Shown here piece by piece: positions 16,701 through 25,800 of a stretch of 37,177 nt of DNA (its first letter is position 1; the number at the start of each line of letters is the position of its first letter). The notes beneath the pieces were generated by a model. The model made no database searches. It had not been told where the DNA came from and saw nothing but the letters and a program-made list of their open reading frames with translations. The position numbers and the translations under genes were made by a program. The stretch spans positions 1 to 37,177 of the IMG/VR virus record IMGVR_UViG_3300021376_000154; one strand, 5' to 3'. Source of the DNA: a virus.

Positions 16701-19700
16701 ATATTCAAAATGGTTGTATTTGTGCTATACTTACCTGGTAATGTTTGTGTAGTGTTATATGGATTTTTTGTATATTTTAATGTTGGTTTGTAGTAAGGCC
16801 CTTCTTTATGTCTTGGATCTGCAAGTCTGCATTTAAGTGATGCATCATTAACTTTGATCTTATCTTTCTCATCATCTTTTGCTTCTCCATAGATTGTTTC
16901 TCCCATCTTGAAAGTTCCAGAAATCATTTGAACTTCAACTAATTTTGGAAGACAATATTTTGTAATATTTTTTCCACTGAAAAAAGCATAAAACTGTGTA
17001 AATGGTTTTAATCTAGTAGCATCAAATTCAACATTTCTACTTCTCATATATTTGATGACACTTTCATTTATAAGTTTGTTGGCAACTTTAGTGTCATACT
17101 TACTTGGAACATTGTTATATTGGACGCCATCAATAGTATCTGTTGCATTGGCATCGTATACATCTAAGTCTGCTGCCGAGACTGGGCTTTCTACAGCTTC
17201 AATTTGAGAACCTAAGGTAATATTATTAACATCTTTATTACTCTTAGTTTTTAATTCATTTGGTATACCAGTATGGTAAATTACCCAAGATTTCCAATCA
17301 ATTGGAACAAATCCTGGATCTGGATCATCTTGAAAAATATCAACTAAAACACTATAATCTGCCTTAAGATCTGACTCATCGGCTGAAACTTGTTTTTCTT
17401 CTATCCAACAATCTGAGAATGGATTTAGTTCAATTCTACCAATCCAGTTTTCAACATCAAATGGATTTACAGATATTGATCTAGTTGCAAATTTTGATTC
17501 TAGTCCGTCTACAACAGTATAATCTAAAGTAACTAGATCTCCAGTTTTTCTGATGTTTGGGCTAATAAGTCCATCTTTGTGTTTTTGATCTTCATTTGGA
17601 TCAAGAATAATATCTCCACCTAAAAATAGATCAACTCCAGTTGTATGGTGAGAAGGCCTTAAAAGTCCTTGCTCCATATCAATAGAAGCTTTAAATCCTT
17701 TTAAATCGTGTGCTGCGTGAGACTTAAAGTTATCTACAAAGAAACCACACTTAAATCTGTCTAATCCAGTAACTTCATCTTTGATGACAAGAGAAGCAGT
17801 ATCAATTTCTAAGAGTGATAACTGAGTATAATATTCTAAATTTTTAATTCTATCTTCCAATCTACCAATATCTTCCATCGTATATCTTCTATACGATGGG
17901 AAAGTAACTCTTGCATCAGAAGAACTAAAGAGATATGGTGGTAGATAAATGGAAGCAATTTCCATTTCACCTTTATTGCCCGGCGGTTCTAGTAAAATTT
18001 CAGCTGGTTCACCAATTTTTAACTCAAATTCTCCTTGTTTATTCAGAGAAAGTTTATCAACTCTTCCCAGATAATATGAATATGATAAAAGTATATTTTT
18101 ATTTGTAACTAAAATATTTGGAATTGTAGCTTGAGAACCACTAAAGTCTCTTGACTCAAATTGGAATGGAGAGTATATTTGTCCACTAAAAGGAGCAACT
18201 CTAGGCCTGAAGTCTAACCAATCACTAGCTTTATACTTTTTAATTGTCGGTAGATTTTCTGAATAGTCATCTGGAGAATAACTATTTACAGTTATAAAAT
18301 CGCCAACTTGATTTTGATCAATTTCATATCTATCATAAACAATAGTTAATCTACCTTTTGGAGTGGATTGTTTATCTTTTCTAGTTAATCTAGAAAAGTC
18401 ACAATAGTCATCTTTTTGTCCATTATCAAACCCATAGTTATTTCTAATATCTTTACTTCCAGAACTAAATGAAGCAACATTACCGACAATTCTACTTGTT
18501 TTGAATGTTACAGTTTCTCCTACAGTAAATGACTTATTATTTTGAAGAACAAAATTGACTTGGTTTGATCCAGTTACACTTACGACTAAACCTCTACACG
18601 TACTTGTATTTCCATAAATTACTTCACCAACACTCAATCCAGTAAGATTTCCTGATATTTGAGTCAAAGTAATATTAGGTAAAACTGGGTTACTGTTATC
18701 TGCAGACTCAAAAATTGAATGAACTCTTAGAACATCTGGATAATTTAAAGATAATGTATCATCTTCAACTCTAGTGCCAAATGCTGTTTTGGATGTTAAT
18801 CCATTTGAGCTAGATTTCTTAACTGTTCCATTAATAGTGAGAGTTTCACATTTTTTGAGATTTAACTTTTTAGAGACAACATTGTTTTTCTTTAAAGTAG
18901 CTGTCAGTTTTGCTACACCAGTTACAGATGTAATACCAGATATAGTTACAGTTTTAGCGTCTTCAGAAACTGTAATTTTTTTAGAAGTTATAGTTTCGAT
19001 GTTGCCACCAGAACTTGCATCAAATAACATGTAATCTTCTGGAGCTTCAAATGGTTCAAAAAATAAATTAGGATCAGATTCTGTAGCGGAACAAGATCCA
19101 GCCCCGTTTACGGTAACATTATATTGTTTTCTGACTGTCAACTGAGCTTCAGACAAATCTACATTTGATATAAAATTCTTAGGTAAAGGAGCTAAGAGAT
19201 CTGATAATTTACGATCTCTAATTGTAGATCTTAAAACTCTAAGATCATTTGCAGAAGTTGCTGACGCTGGTAAAGATCCTACACAAACATCAGAAACACT
19301 GGAAACTGCTTGTATAGTAATTGTTGATCCATCATCACTTATTGTTTTTACTTCATTAAAAGTTGGTAATGTGTCAGTTTCTTTATCATAAGTAATAATA
19401 TCTCCAATCCTAATTTTATCTTCAGAAAATCTAAACTTCGTGCTAGTTACAGTAGATATTCCACTACTTGCCGCACTGAAACTATATTTTGCTCCAGCTA
19501 CATCCAAAGTTGAAGATACATCAAGAAGAGTATCTGCTGTAAATATTACTCCAGAAGATCCATAAGCTTCTATTGAATGAACATCTCCGATTCTATAATC
19601 AGTAACATTTTTTACGAATGCTGATTTATCGGAGTCAATATTACCGCTGGTAGATTCATCAAATATTAATTTTTCTCCTTTAATAAAAGTTCCACTTACA

Positions 19701-21256
19701 TCTGACAAACTAATAGTGGTAGTTGTTGCGTCAAATGCAAGGTATCCTCTTGCACCACTACTTGATCCTTCAACTTTACATGGAACTTTTAATTCTTTTA
19801 ATCCATTAGTTTTTGGTATTCCACCAAGTTCTAATACTGTATATGTATGAACATCTATGAAATAAGTTTCATACTTTGTGGATTTGTTCTTATGAGATCC
19901 TTCATCGATATTGATTTTAAAGTCATATAATCTTGCTTGTCCTATTTCAATTCCTGTTGAAATTCCTGCAGTTGCATTTCTCTTATTTCGTAAACTTACA
20001 TATGCAGTGGTTCCAAGTCCAACAATCGGAGTTCCATATACATTATTAACAACTAACTTATTACCCATCTTGAAGGTATAGTTAGTATTGTTTACTGTTT
20101 TTATTGTTCTTGGCTTTTTAGCATCAATGTAAGTATCAATTTTTTTCTCAATTTCAAAACCTCTGACGTAAGCTTTACCTGGGCTAACTCTTAGTGTAAA
20201 GAGATCATCAGATGCTGTGTTTCCATTACTGGTAATTTCTCCCTCATCATACAATCCATTATTACTGATGTAATCATCTACCGTATTTCTTACAGAAACT
20301 CTGAAGGGGGTAATTGTATAGTCTCCAGATTCATCGTATGTTCTTCTTGCAAGTTCTTCTCTTAGTTCATTCTCATCATCTCTTTTATCTTTCAGTGATT
20401 GAACTTGTCCATTTACAACTCTTAAAAGTTCAATGAAATTATCATCATTGAAATCATCAATTGGTTTCTTAATTAATGTGACTGATATTTGTAATCTGTC
20501 CGCTCCAGGAGCTGAAAAGTTTGAATATCCCTTGGCATTATCAAATAAAGTGGGATCATCATATGCAGTTACAATTTGTTCATCAACTAAAAATCCAATT
20601 CGATATGTTGGAGTATTGCTATACTGATCGAGAATGATTGTTTGTTTCTTAACATTTACAAAGAATCCTCTAATAAAATAGACTCCCTCATCAATTGTTG
20701 CAGCAGATCCACTTCTACTTGCATCAACGGTAGTTGTATTTGCAAAAGAAGAATTTAATTTGATTGTATTATTTCCGACTTTTATAGCCTTACCAGAGGA
20801 AAGAATTAAATCTTCATCCTCTAAAAATTCTTTTGTAGTATTATCTACTTTAGATGCAGAAATGTATTTAATGTAAAGCGTATCAAATCCCAAAGAAGAT
20901 TTTTCAGCTGTAATATAATTTCTAACTTTAGCCGTAACTCCAGATCTTTTCCCTGTAATTTTTCTTCCAATTAATGATGAACCATAATCAGAAACATCTA
21001 AACCTCTAAAAGTTGGATCAATCAAAACAGCATCATAACTAGCAATAAAAGCTAAGTTGCCTGGGATAACTTTATCGCCATTGTTAAAAAAGTGATCACC
21101 AAAACTCTCAATCTGATTTTGTAAACTTGATTGTAAAGTAGTTAGTTCTCTAGCCTGAACTGTAGTTCCTGGTTTAAAAAGAACCCTCTTATAGTTCTTC
21201 TTTGGATCGAAGTCGTCAAAATACGGAGAAACGTTTAGATTAGTTTTTTGTGGCAT
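13712..21256 (-). CDS. Giant DUF4815-type virion protein
   Basis: This 2514-aa protein begins with NVSPYFDDFDPKKNYKRVLF and a VQARELTTLQSSLQNQIESF stretch (residues about 33-52), the typical opening of the DUF4815 family of marine T4-like and other phages. A second conserved block near residues 1010-1170 has KASDWLDFRPRVAPF and TMEDIGRLEDRIKNLEYYT. A beta-sandwich-like domain follows at about 1665-1840 (LGQTFKIDKENGVFLRSVEL), interrupted by an acidic loop near residue 1700 (ADDDEDDDA). Then come GGTSYN-type and 'GNEIIKYT' hairpin units and a C-terminal beta-rich domain. It stands between gp8 and the fibre cluster, where T4 has gp9-gp12. It is therefore probably a peripheral baseplate or fibre-network component. 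No recognisable T4 gp9, gp10, gp11 or gp12 was seen. The family call is firm; the role is inferred from position. Confidence 0.83.
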   Translation of the reverse strand: MPQKTNLNVSPYFDDFDPKKNYKRVLFKPGTTVQARELTTLQSSLQNQIESFGDHFFNNGDKVIPGNLAFIASYDAVLIDPTFRGLDVSDYGSSLIGRKITGKRSGVTAKVRNYITAEKSSLGFDTLYIKYISASKVDNTTKEFLEDEDLILSSGKAIKVGNNTIKLNSSFANTTTVDASRSGSAATIDEGVYFIRGFFVNVKKQTIILDQYSNTPTYRIGFLVDEQIVTAYDDPTLFDNAKGYSNFSAPGADRLQISVTLIKKPIDDFNDDNFIELLRVVNGQVQSLKDKRDDENELREELARRTYDESGDYTITPFRVSVRNTVDDYISNNGLYDEGEITSNGNTASDDLFTLRVSPGKAYVRGFEIEKKIDTYIDAKKPRTIKTVNNTNYTFKMGNKLVVNNVYGTPIVGLGTTAYVSLRNKRNATAGISTGIEIGQARLYDFKINIDEGSHKNKSTKYETYFIDVHTYTVLELGGIPKTNGLKELKVPCKVEGSSSGARGYLAFDATTTTISLSDVSGTFIKGEKLIFDESTSGNIDSDKSAFVKNVTDYRIGDVHSIEAYGSSGVIFTADTLLDVSSTLDVAGAKYSFSAASSGISTVTSTKFRFSEDKIRIGDIITYDKETDTLPTFNEVKTISDDGSTITIQAVSSVSDVCVGSLPASATSANDLRVLRSTIRDRKLSDLLAPLPKNFISNVDLSEAQLTVRKQYNVTVNGAGSCSATESDPNLFFEPFEAPEDYMLFDASSGGNIETITSKKITVSEDAKTVTISGITSVTGVAKLTATLKKNNVVSKKLNLKKCETLTINGTVKKSSSNGLTSKTAFGTRVEDDTLSLNYPDVLRVHSIFESADNSNPVLPNITLTQISGNLTGLSVGEVIYGNTSTCRGLVVSVTGSNQVNFVLQNNKSFTVGETVTFKTSRIVGNVASFSSGSKDIRNNYGFDNGQKDDYCDFSRLTRKDKQSTPKGRLTIVYDRYEIDQNQVGDFITVNSYSPDDYSENLPTIKKYKASDWLDFRPRVAPFSGQIYSPFQFESRDFSGSQATIPNILVTNKNILLSYSYYLGRVDKLSLNKQGEFELKIGEPAEILLEPPGNKGEMEIASIYLPPYLFSSSDARVTFPSYRRYTMEDIGRLEDRIKNLEYYTQLSLLEIDTASLVIKDEVTGLDRFKCGFFVDNFKSHAAHDLKGFKASIDMEQGLLRPSHHTTGVDLFLGGDIILDPNEDQKHKDGLISPNIRKTGDLVTLDYTVVDGLESKFATRSISVNPFDVENWIGRIELNPFSDCWIEEKQVSADESDLKADYSVLVDIFQDDPDPGFVPIDWKSWVIYHTGIPNELKTKSNKDVNNITLGSQIEAVESPVSAADLDVYDANATDTIDGVQYNNVPSKYDTKVANKLINESVIKYMRSRNVEFDATRLKPFTQFYAFFSGKNITKYCLPKLVEVQMISGTFKMGETIYGEAKDDEKDKIKVNDASLKCRLADPRHKEGPYYKPTLKYTKNPYNTTQTLPGKYSTNTTILNIDTGSLGLASETRFSGWIEKGMVLYGESSKAKCKVTNVRLISDVMGGLIGSFFIPKYERKSGNPRFTVGTKSFRLSTSSKNADTDTKAVKSIAEALFESRGVVDSYADGVFSIRGSIFSKTSITDGTITASDDIKDDLTGNVEKILTKQPEPLGQTFKIDKENGVFLRSVELFFKSKPLPADTAKQKKADDDEDDDALTPITVSLRYLSGGKPGKKVVPFSEVTKIPSQVKVSNNASDATTFTFQSPVYLEGNGKQYALVLSTSDDSYDVWISRHGEDDVTKSGVNKVVGSKQPLIMNLYRAKLGGAWTSSTNEDLKFKFNYCKFKTPGTVKLYNSQLDYDNYGIVVLKKNPLLFLSRQSLFEFKEPIVNAGILTSGVSIKQDNTGATGKIVITSGSVGVGTTSLIYNNAGIGLTPVSGVATYTSVSFVSIPDYERGLPLSKLGKGLVGDITVTDGTVTGVNVSSGGTSYNAGDVVLANIGVSDNVTFTVGIVSAINAMVVEDIQGNFSQNDYLKVVYSDGSTVGFGTTNGMSSDPDDETERIRQGVFFKVYQPNHGMHSRNNKVELNHVSSDGSAVKLTQKIADESLNPVYVENVSIFTTFENVGVSSTNPGYFKVGNEIIKYTECNSSTNTLTIVERGVKDGFNNNTPVDEHAVGKRIRKYEIAGVSLFRINTTHDFANVDVGEDDNEKADITLDSYYLKINRNSGINKSNRTAGSSLGPLFIRDAKFDGGKNVRASKNIQYETLTPIVETFQPPKTSIAARARTFTATSVGTKKQVSFVDQGFDAITLNAINTYNTPRIITSIVNENTFLTDVPGRRSLNIETVFNTNDTDVSPVIDLDRMFAITTTNRINSPYNDDSELYLRGYKVKSINDDKHDCVYLTKVVRLETSATSLKVQFAGFRPTGTNFRVYYKVFRSDVPSKYQLFRGFNGDGRSDKDLGTASAATALLKDYDDYTYTVVDLPEFSAFQVKIVMISNNQAVVPFIKDLRILALF

Positions 21257-21260
21257 GGTT

Positions 21261-22850
21261 TTAGAACTCTACGATTATTCTGATATCTTCAGTTTGAGTT
21301 GATGATCTGGTAATGCTCGCTCTATGATCCACATAAATGATATCACCAGAAAGGGGATTGAATTCAGGAGGAGCAATCCCATTTGTAAAGGAAAGTCCTA
21401 AGTTATAATTTACATTATTTATTGAAGTAGAAACACCAGTAAATGTGCTTGCAATATCTAAATCCGATCCAACGCTTGCCCCTTCAATAGTTAGACTTCC
21501 ACCTGTTGCTGGAGAAGAAGTGAATTTATGAATTTTAAATCCATATCCAGCCGTTGCAAGTCCAACTGGTTGGTAGTATTTTAATATTCCAGTAACTTCA
21601 TCATAAGAAACAACATATCCATATGCTGTTGATCCAACTCCAACAGATTGATAAACCAAACTATCTGCAGTATATGATGTTAAAGTTGTTCCTGATCCTA
21701 CAAACTTAATTGCGCCAACACCACTTAACACCGCTTGATTTTGAATTTCGGTTTTTGATCCATACGTTGTTGGATTTTTAATAATTCCAATTCTAGCAAA
21801 AGTGTTTCCTGTTAAGAAATCTGGATTATCAACGGAGTTTTCAAAAGATGAAAACACCATTATTCGATATGCTCCCAGTTCACGATAAATGTCATATCCA
21901 TGCCCACCTTTAGGTGGAATGATAACTTCAAAATTAGCAATAGCAGTATCACCAACCCCAGTATTTGTTAGTCCTTCTAAAGGCCCTCCAACTTGAGTTC
22001 CAGGGCCGGCTGGATAAAAATTTAGAGTTCCTTTAGTATAATCTACTCCACCGTTAGTTACTTCTACATTAGAAATCTTTCCATCTGCTCCAACAAGTAT
22101 TGTTGCAGTTGCTCCTTCACCATCTCCTAAAATCGGTACGTTTGTCCAAGTAGTATTAGGAGAATATCCAACTCCTGACGACTTTATATTTACAATTTTA
22201 ATTTCTCCATCAACAGCATTATCTTTGATATCTTTTGATTCTCCCTCTTCACCCCAATTTGAGGGTACTGGTATATAATTGATTGAATCAAACCTAATTA
22301 TTTGTTGTGGAGTTAAAGTATAAAGATATTTCCAAATATATCCATCTCCACTTGATCCCGCAGTCCTAGGTTCAATGTCAACGAAATCTGGTTCGTCAAC
22401 TGATGGTTGTCCATTTGGATTACTTGGATTTTCCCCATTATTGAGACATAAGTAAACCCTATAATTTGAATTTACCACAACATAGTGAGCATCATACAAA
22501 CTTGTTGAGTCAGTAACAGGACTTGGATTATTGATATCATAATCTGGTTTGTACATTTCATATGTACGTCCAGCTTCCCACTTTACTTTTTTTATAACTC
22601 TTATACTATCAGACTCATTAATTCTTTTTAATGAAACTATTGTAGGCCTATATGTATTCTCCTCTTCAAAATTATCAATAGGGGTAGGAGTATTTGCATC
22701 CCAATTAGACAATCCTCCACTTTCAGGATTAGTTGAGTTTGACAATCCAATAAAAGTATATAATATGTTTGTCTCGCCAACTCCAACAAAATTTGTTAAA
22801 AATGTTGATGCATTAAATATTCTAAACTGATCAGTAATAATCGCTGACAT
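21261..22850 (-). CDS. 8: Baseplate wedge subunit gp8, enlarged
   Basis: This 529-aa protein is considerably longer than T4 gp8 (334 aa). The family signature is a GDGYIWKYLYTLTPQQI segment at about residues 168-184, followed by INYIPVP, which matches the T4 stretch GDGYVWEYLFEI...EYIVVP as I recall it. The N-terminus (ITDQFRIFNASTFLTNF) and the C-terminal Q-T-E-D-I-R-I-I-V-E-F end also fit gp8, whose T4 end is QTEEINILFTF. The extra length includes a GGxxY repeat pair at about 210-297 (SSGVGYSPNTTWTNVP, TNGGVDYTKGTLNFYP) and glycine/threonine-rich hairpins such as VGVGSTAYGY. gp8 is a dimeric wedge protein that binds gp7 and gp6. A late promoter precedes it, and it ends 4 nt before the DUF4815 gene. 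Confidence 0.92.
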   Translation of the reverse strand: MSAIITDQFRIFNASTFLTNFVGVGETNILYTFIGLSNSTNPESGGLSNWDANTPTPIDNFEEENTYRPTIVSLKRINESDSIRVIKKVKWEAGRTYEMYKPDYDINNPSPVTDSTSLYDAHYVVVNSNYRVYLCLNNGENPSNPNGQPSVDEPDFVDIEPRTAGSSGDGYIWKYLYTLTPQQIIRFDSINYIPVPSNWGEEGESKDIKDNAVDGEIKIVNIKSSGVGYSPNTTWTNVPILGDGEGATATILVGADGKISNVEVTNGGVDYTKGTLNFYPAGPGTQVGGPLEGLTNTGVGDTAIANFEVIIPPKGGHGYDIYRELGAYRIMVFSSFENSVDNPDFLTGNTFARIGIIKNPTTYGSKTEIQNQAVLSGVGAIKFVGSGTTLTSYTADSLVYQSVGVGSTAYGYVVSYDEVTGILKYYQPVGLATAGYGFKIHKFTSSPATGGSLTIEGASVGSDLDIASTFTGVSTSINNVNYNLGLSFTNGIAPPEFNPLSGDIIYVDHRASITRSSTQTEDIRIIVEF

Positions 22851-22867
22851 TTTTACGTTTTTTTAGT

Positions 22868-22875
22868 TATTTATA
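22868..22875 (-). promoter_or_regulatory. T4-type late promoter before gp8
   Basis: The minus strand reads CTTATAAATAAC, a perfect TATAAATA, in the 34-nt gap between the stop of the 1431-aa gene and the gp8 ATG. Only 17 nt separate the element from the start codon and no Shine-Dalgarno sequence is seen there, so the mRNA leader would be very short. It would start a new unit covering gp8 and the DUF4815 giant. Confidence 0.72.
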
Positions 22876-22884
22876 AGTATAAAA

Positions 22885-25800
22885 TCAAGCATTTCTTGGT
22901 AACGTTGTGGATCCAATAGATGTTACTCGTACAACTTTTGCTGATGTTGATAATCCAGCAGATCCATTTGAAACTTTTGCTGCAAAAGAAGATGGAGATT
23001 CTCTTGCATCAAAATCATATATCTTGCCCCAAGAATAAATTCCATATTCATATCTTGATGGAATTGTCAAAATTCCACTCACTGAGGAAACATTACTAAT
23101 TACAGTGACAATTCCAGTTGCACTTTTTGTGACTTGATCTGCTCTGTAAACACAATCAATGAAGGTTGTAGCTACACCTACAACAGATCCATTTGAAGTT
23201 ATTGCTATAATTCCAGAACCAATATTTGTTTGATATGTTGCAAAATAGTCTCCTGTTTCTATTTCGGACTCCACCAAAGATAAAACTGGATCTACTTTTA
23301 TTTCAAATTTAACAGCTGGAGTTGATGTTGATATACCAGAAACAGTTGAAACCCCCACAACAACTCCATAATCTCCTTTAATTTTACATGAATTAAATCT
23401 TTCTCTAGTTAATGGTGGTGAAGCTATAATAACTGATGGTTTATTTGTAGATGAAGTATCATAGAATAAACCTCCTTCAGAAATGACAATGGAAGTTACA
23501 GTTCCAGCAGTTGAAACAACTGCTGTTGCTGCAGCGCCAACTTTTTCATATGAACTTGTATATGACTTACCATCACCAACAACCAGATATTTTCTATTAG
23601 ATTCGGAGTAAACAATATCATTGAAGTTGGTAGATCCAATACTAATCTTTTCCCAAGTGTTAAAAGAAGTTGATCTATATGATCCATAGGCTGTTCCAGA
23701 AGCACCTACTACTATTACTCTTTCACTTTCAGGATCATAAATCACTGAATTCAAATTATCAGTTGTAAAAGAAGAAACTATGGTAAAATTACCTGGATCA
23801 AATCTATTATTTGGAAACTTGACTACCAATCCATTATTTCCAACAACAATGAATGGAAGAGTGTTTATGCCAGTATAAGCTATATCATTAAGTTTTTCAC
23901 TTGATAATCCTGTAGTTGAAACTGCATCAGACATTTTGACTTGCCATACCACTCCAGGGGTTCCAACTAGTTCATTATTAATAGAAGAAGCTGATACTAA
24001 AATAGTTGCTGAATTTCCTACAGCTACATACTGGGGTTTTATTTGATTTTCTCCGATATCATAAACTTGATCAAAAATTACAGAATTAAGATTTTGAGAA
24101 GTTCCAGAACTTCTAAGAATTGCATTGTCTCCATATCTAGAGGTTAACTCCTCATTTGTGACATCATAGGAAAATATTTTTCCTTGATCGGAAACAATTG
24201 CAAATCTACCTTCAGACTCTGAATATGCAATATCATTAAAGTTGCCTGTAAATGATATCGAAGTTATTTCTTCTGGTAAAGAATCTTGAACAATACTCGA
24301 TATTCCAACACTATTCCAAGAAGTTAAACTTGTGGAAGTTGATATAAATCCACTATTTCCCACTGCAACCCAAACACCATCACCAAATGATACTGAATTT
24401 AATACTGTAGTTCCAGTTCCAATAGTTGTGAAGTAGAATCCAGATAAATTATATGAATATCTTACTGATAAAGAACTTCCCACTGATACAGTTGTAGTTT
24501 CATTAGAAAAACTTGAATTATAGAGAATTGAAGAATCTTCATCGATCAATGTCCAGTTTTTACCAATTGCACTCTTTAAAATTTGTTTTGTTGTAATAAC
24601 AACCCCAGGTGGATTTGTTTGAGAATATCCAGATCCTCCGTTAGTTACAGATATTGAAGAAACTGTTCCAGCTACAGAAACAATAGCTTGTGCTTCAGCT
24701 TTTGATACTGTAGAATCTTCTATGACTTCAACACTAGTTTCTCGTTCACTAATCCCATCATAATCAAAGAGATAACTATTTTCGACATAAATTGATTGTG
24801 TTGTAGATCCTATTCCAGCTATTAGTCTGGATCCAGGCCTAATCTGTGGCGAATATGAGTTTCTTGTCTTGTAAAAATTAACCCCCCTTATTTGCAAGTC
24901 TCTGGTTTGTTTAGTCCAATCCAAAAGCCTTAAGTTATCTAAATTATCATCAATCCCTATTCCAATGTAATTTGAAGTTCTTGCAGAAGTTCTAGTCGGT
25001 ATTTTTGTTATGATTCTTTTTTCTTGATTTTCAATTTCTACAGAGTCGCCAATTTTAATTGTTTCATCTACAAGAGTTTCTGCAGAATCGTCATCAGACG
25101 CAACATAAATGAAAGCTGATATGGAACTGCCATTAGCTGGAGGATCATTTAAAATCAAATTATTTCCATTCAAATTATATTTGTCTTTTGGTTGTAGAAC
25201 ATCATCAATAAAAACTAGTAAGTTTGCCTCAATATTAAATCTTGCATCAAAAGAGTTATTTTCAAAATTAATTGTCAAATCGTTTTCAAAGTTAAGTAAT
25301 TGAAAAGTTTTTAAAGATCCATTTGGAGACTCAGTAATTTTTAATCTTAAAAGTTTTCCAAATGTCCAAAAAGAAAACTTATCTTTTTGGGTGTCTTTTA
25401 CTGTTAGTGTAAATGGTGAGTATCCAGATACTGTACCAATACCACTTACAGTTAAAACATCTCCAAAAGAGTATCCTATTCCAGTATTTCTAACATTGAC
25501 AGATGTTATTGATCCACCAGTTCCGACTACTAAATCCACAGTAGCTTGAGTTCCAATGCCAGATCCTGACTTATAAATCAATGATAAATTTTTATATCCA
25601 TAAGGTTCATCAACTATAATCACTGGTAGACTTGTAGATGTGTATCCAATTCCAGCATTTGTAATTGTAAATCCAGTAATAAATCCAACTGAAGATCCAG
25701 TTCCAACTAGAGCTGTAATTGTTGCACCAGATCCAATGGTTGAATAGATACTAACTTTTGGAGTGGTTAAGTATCCAGAACCATTGCCAGTCAGGTATAC

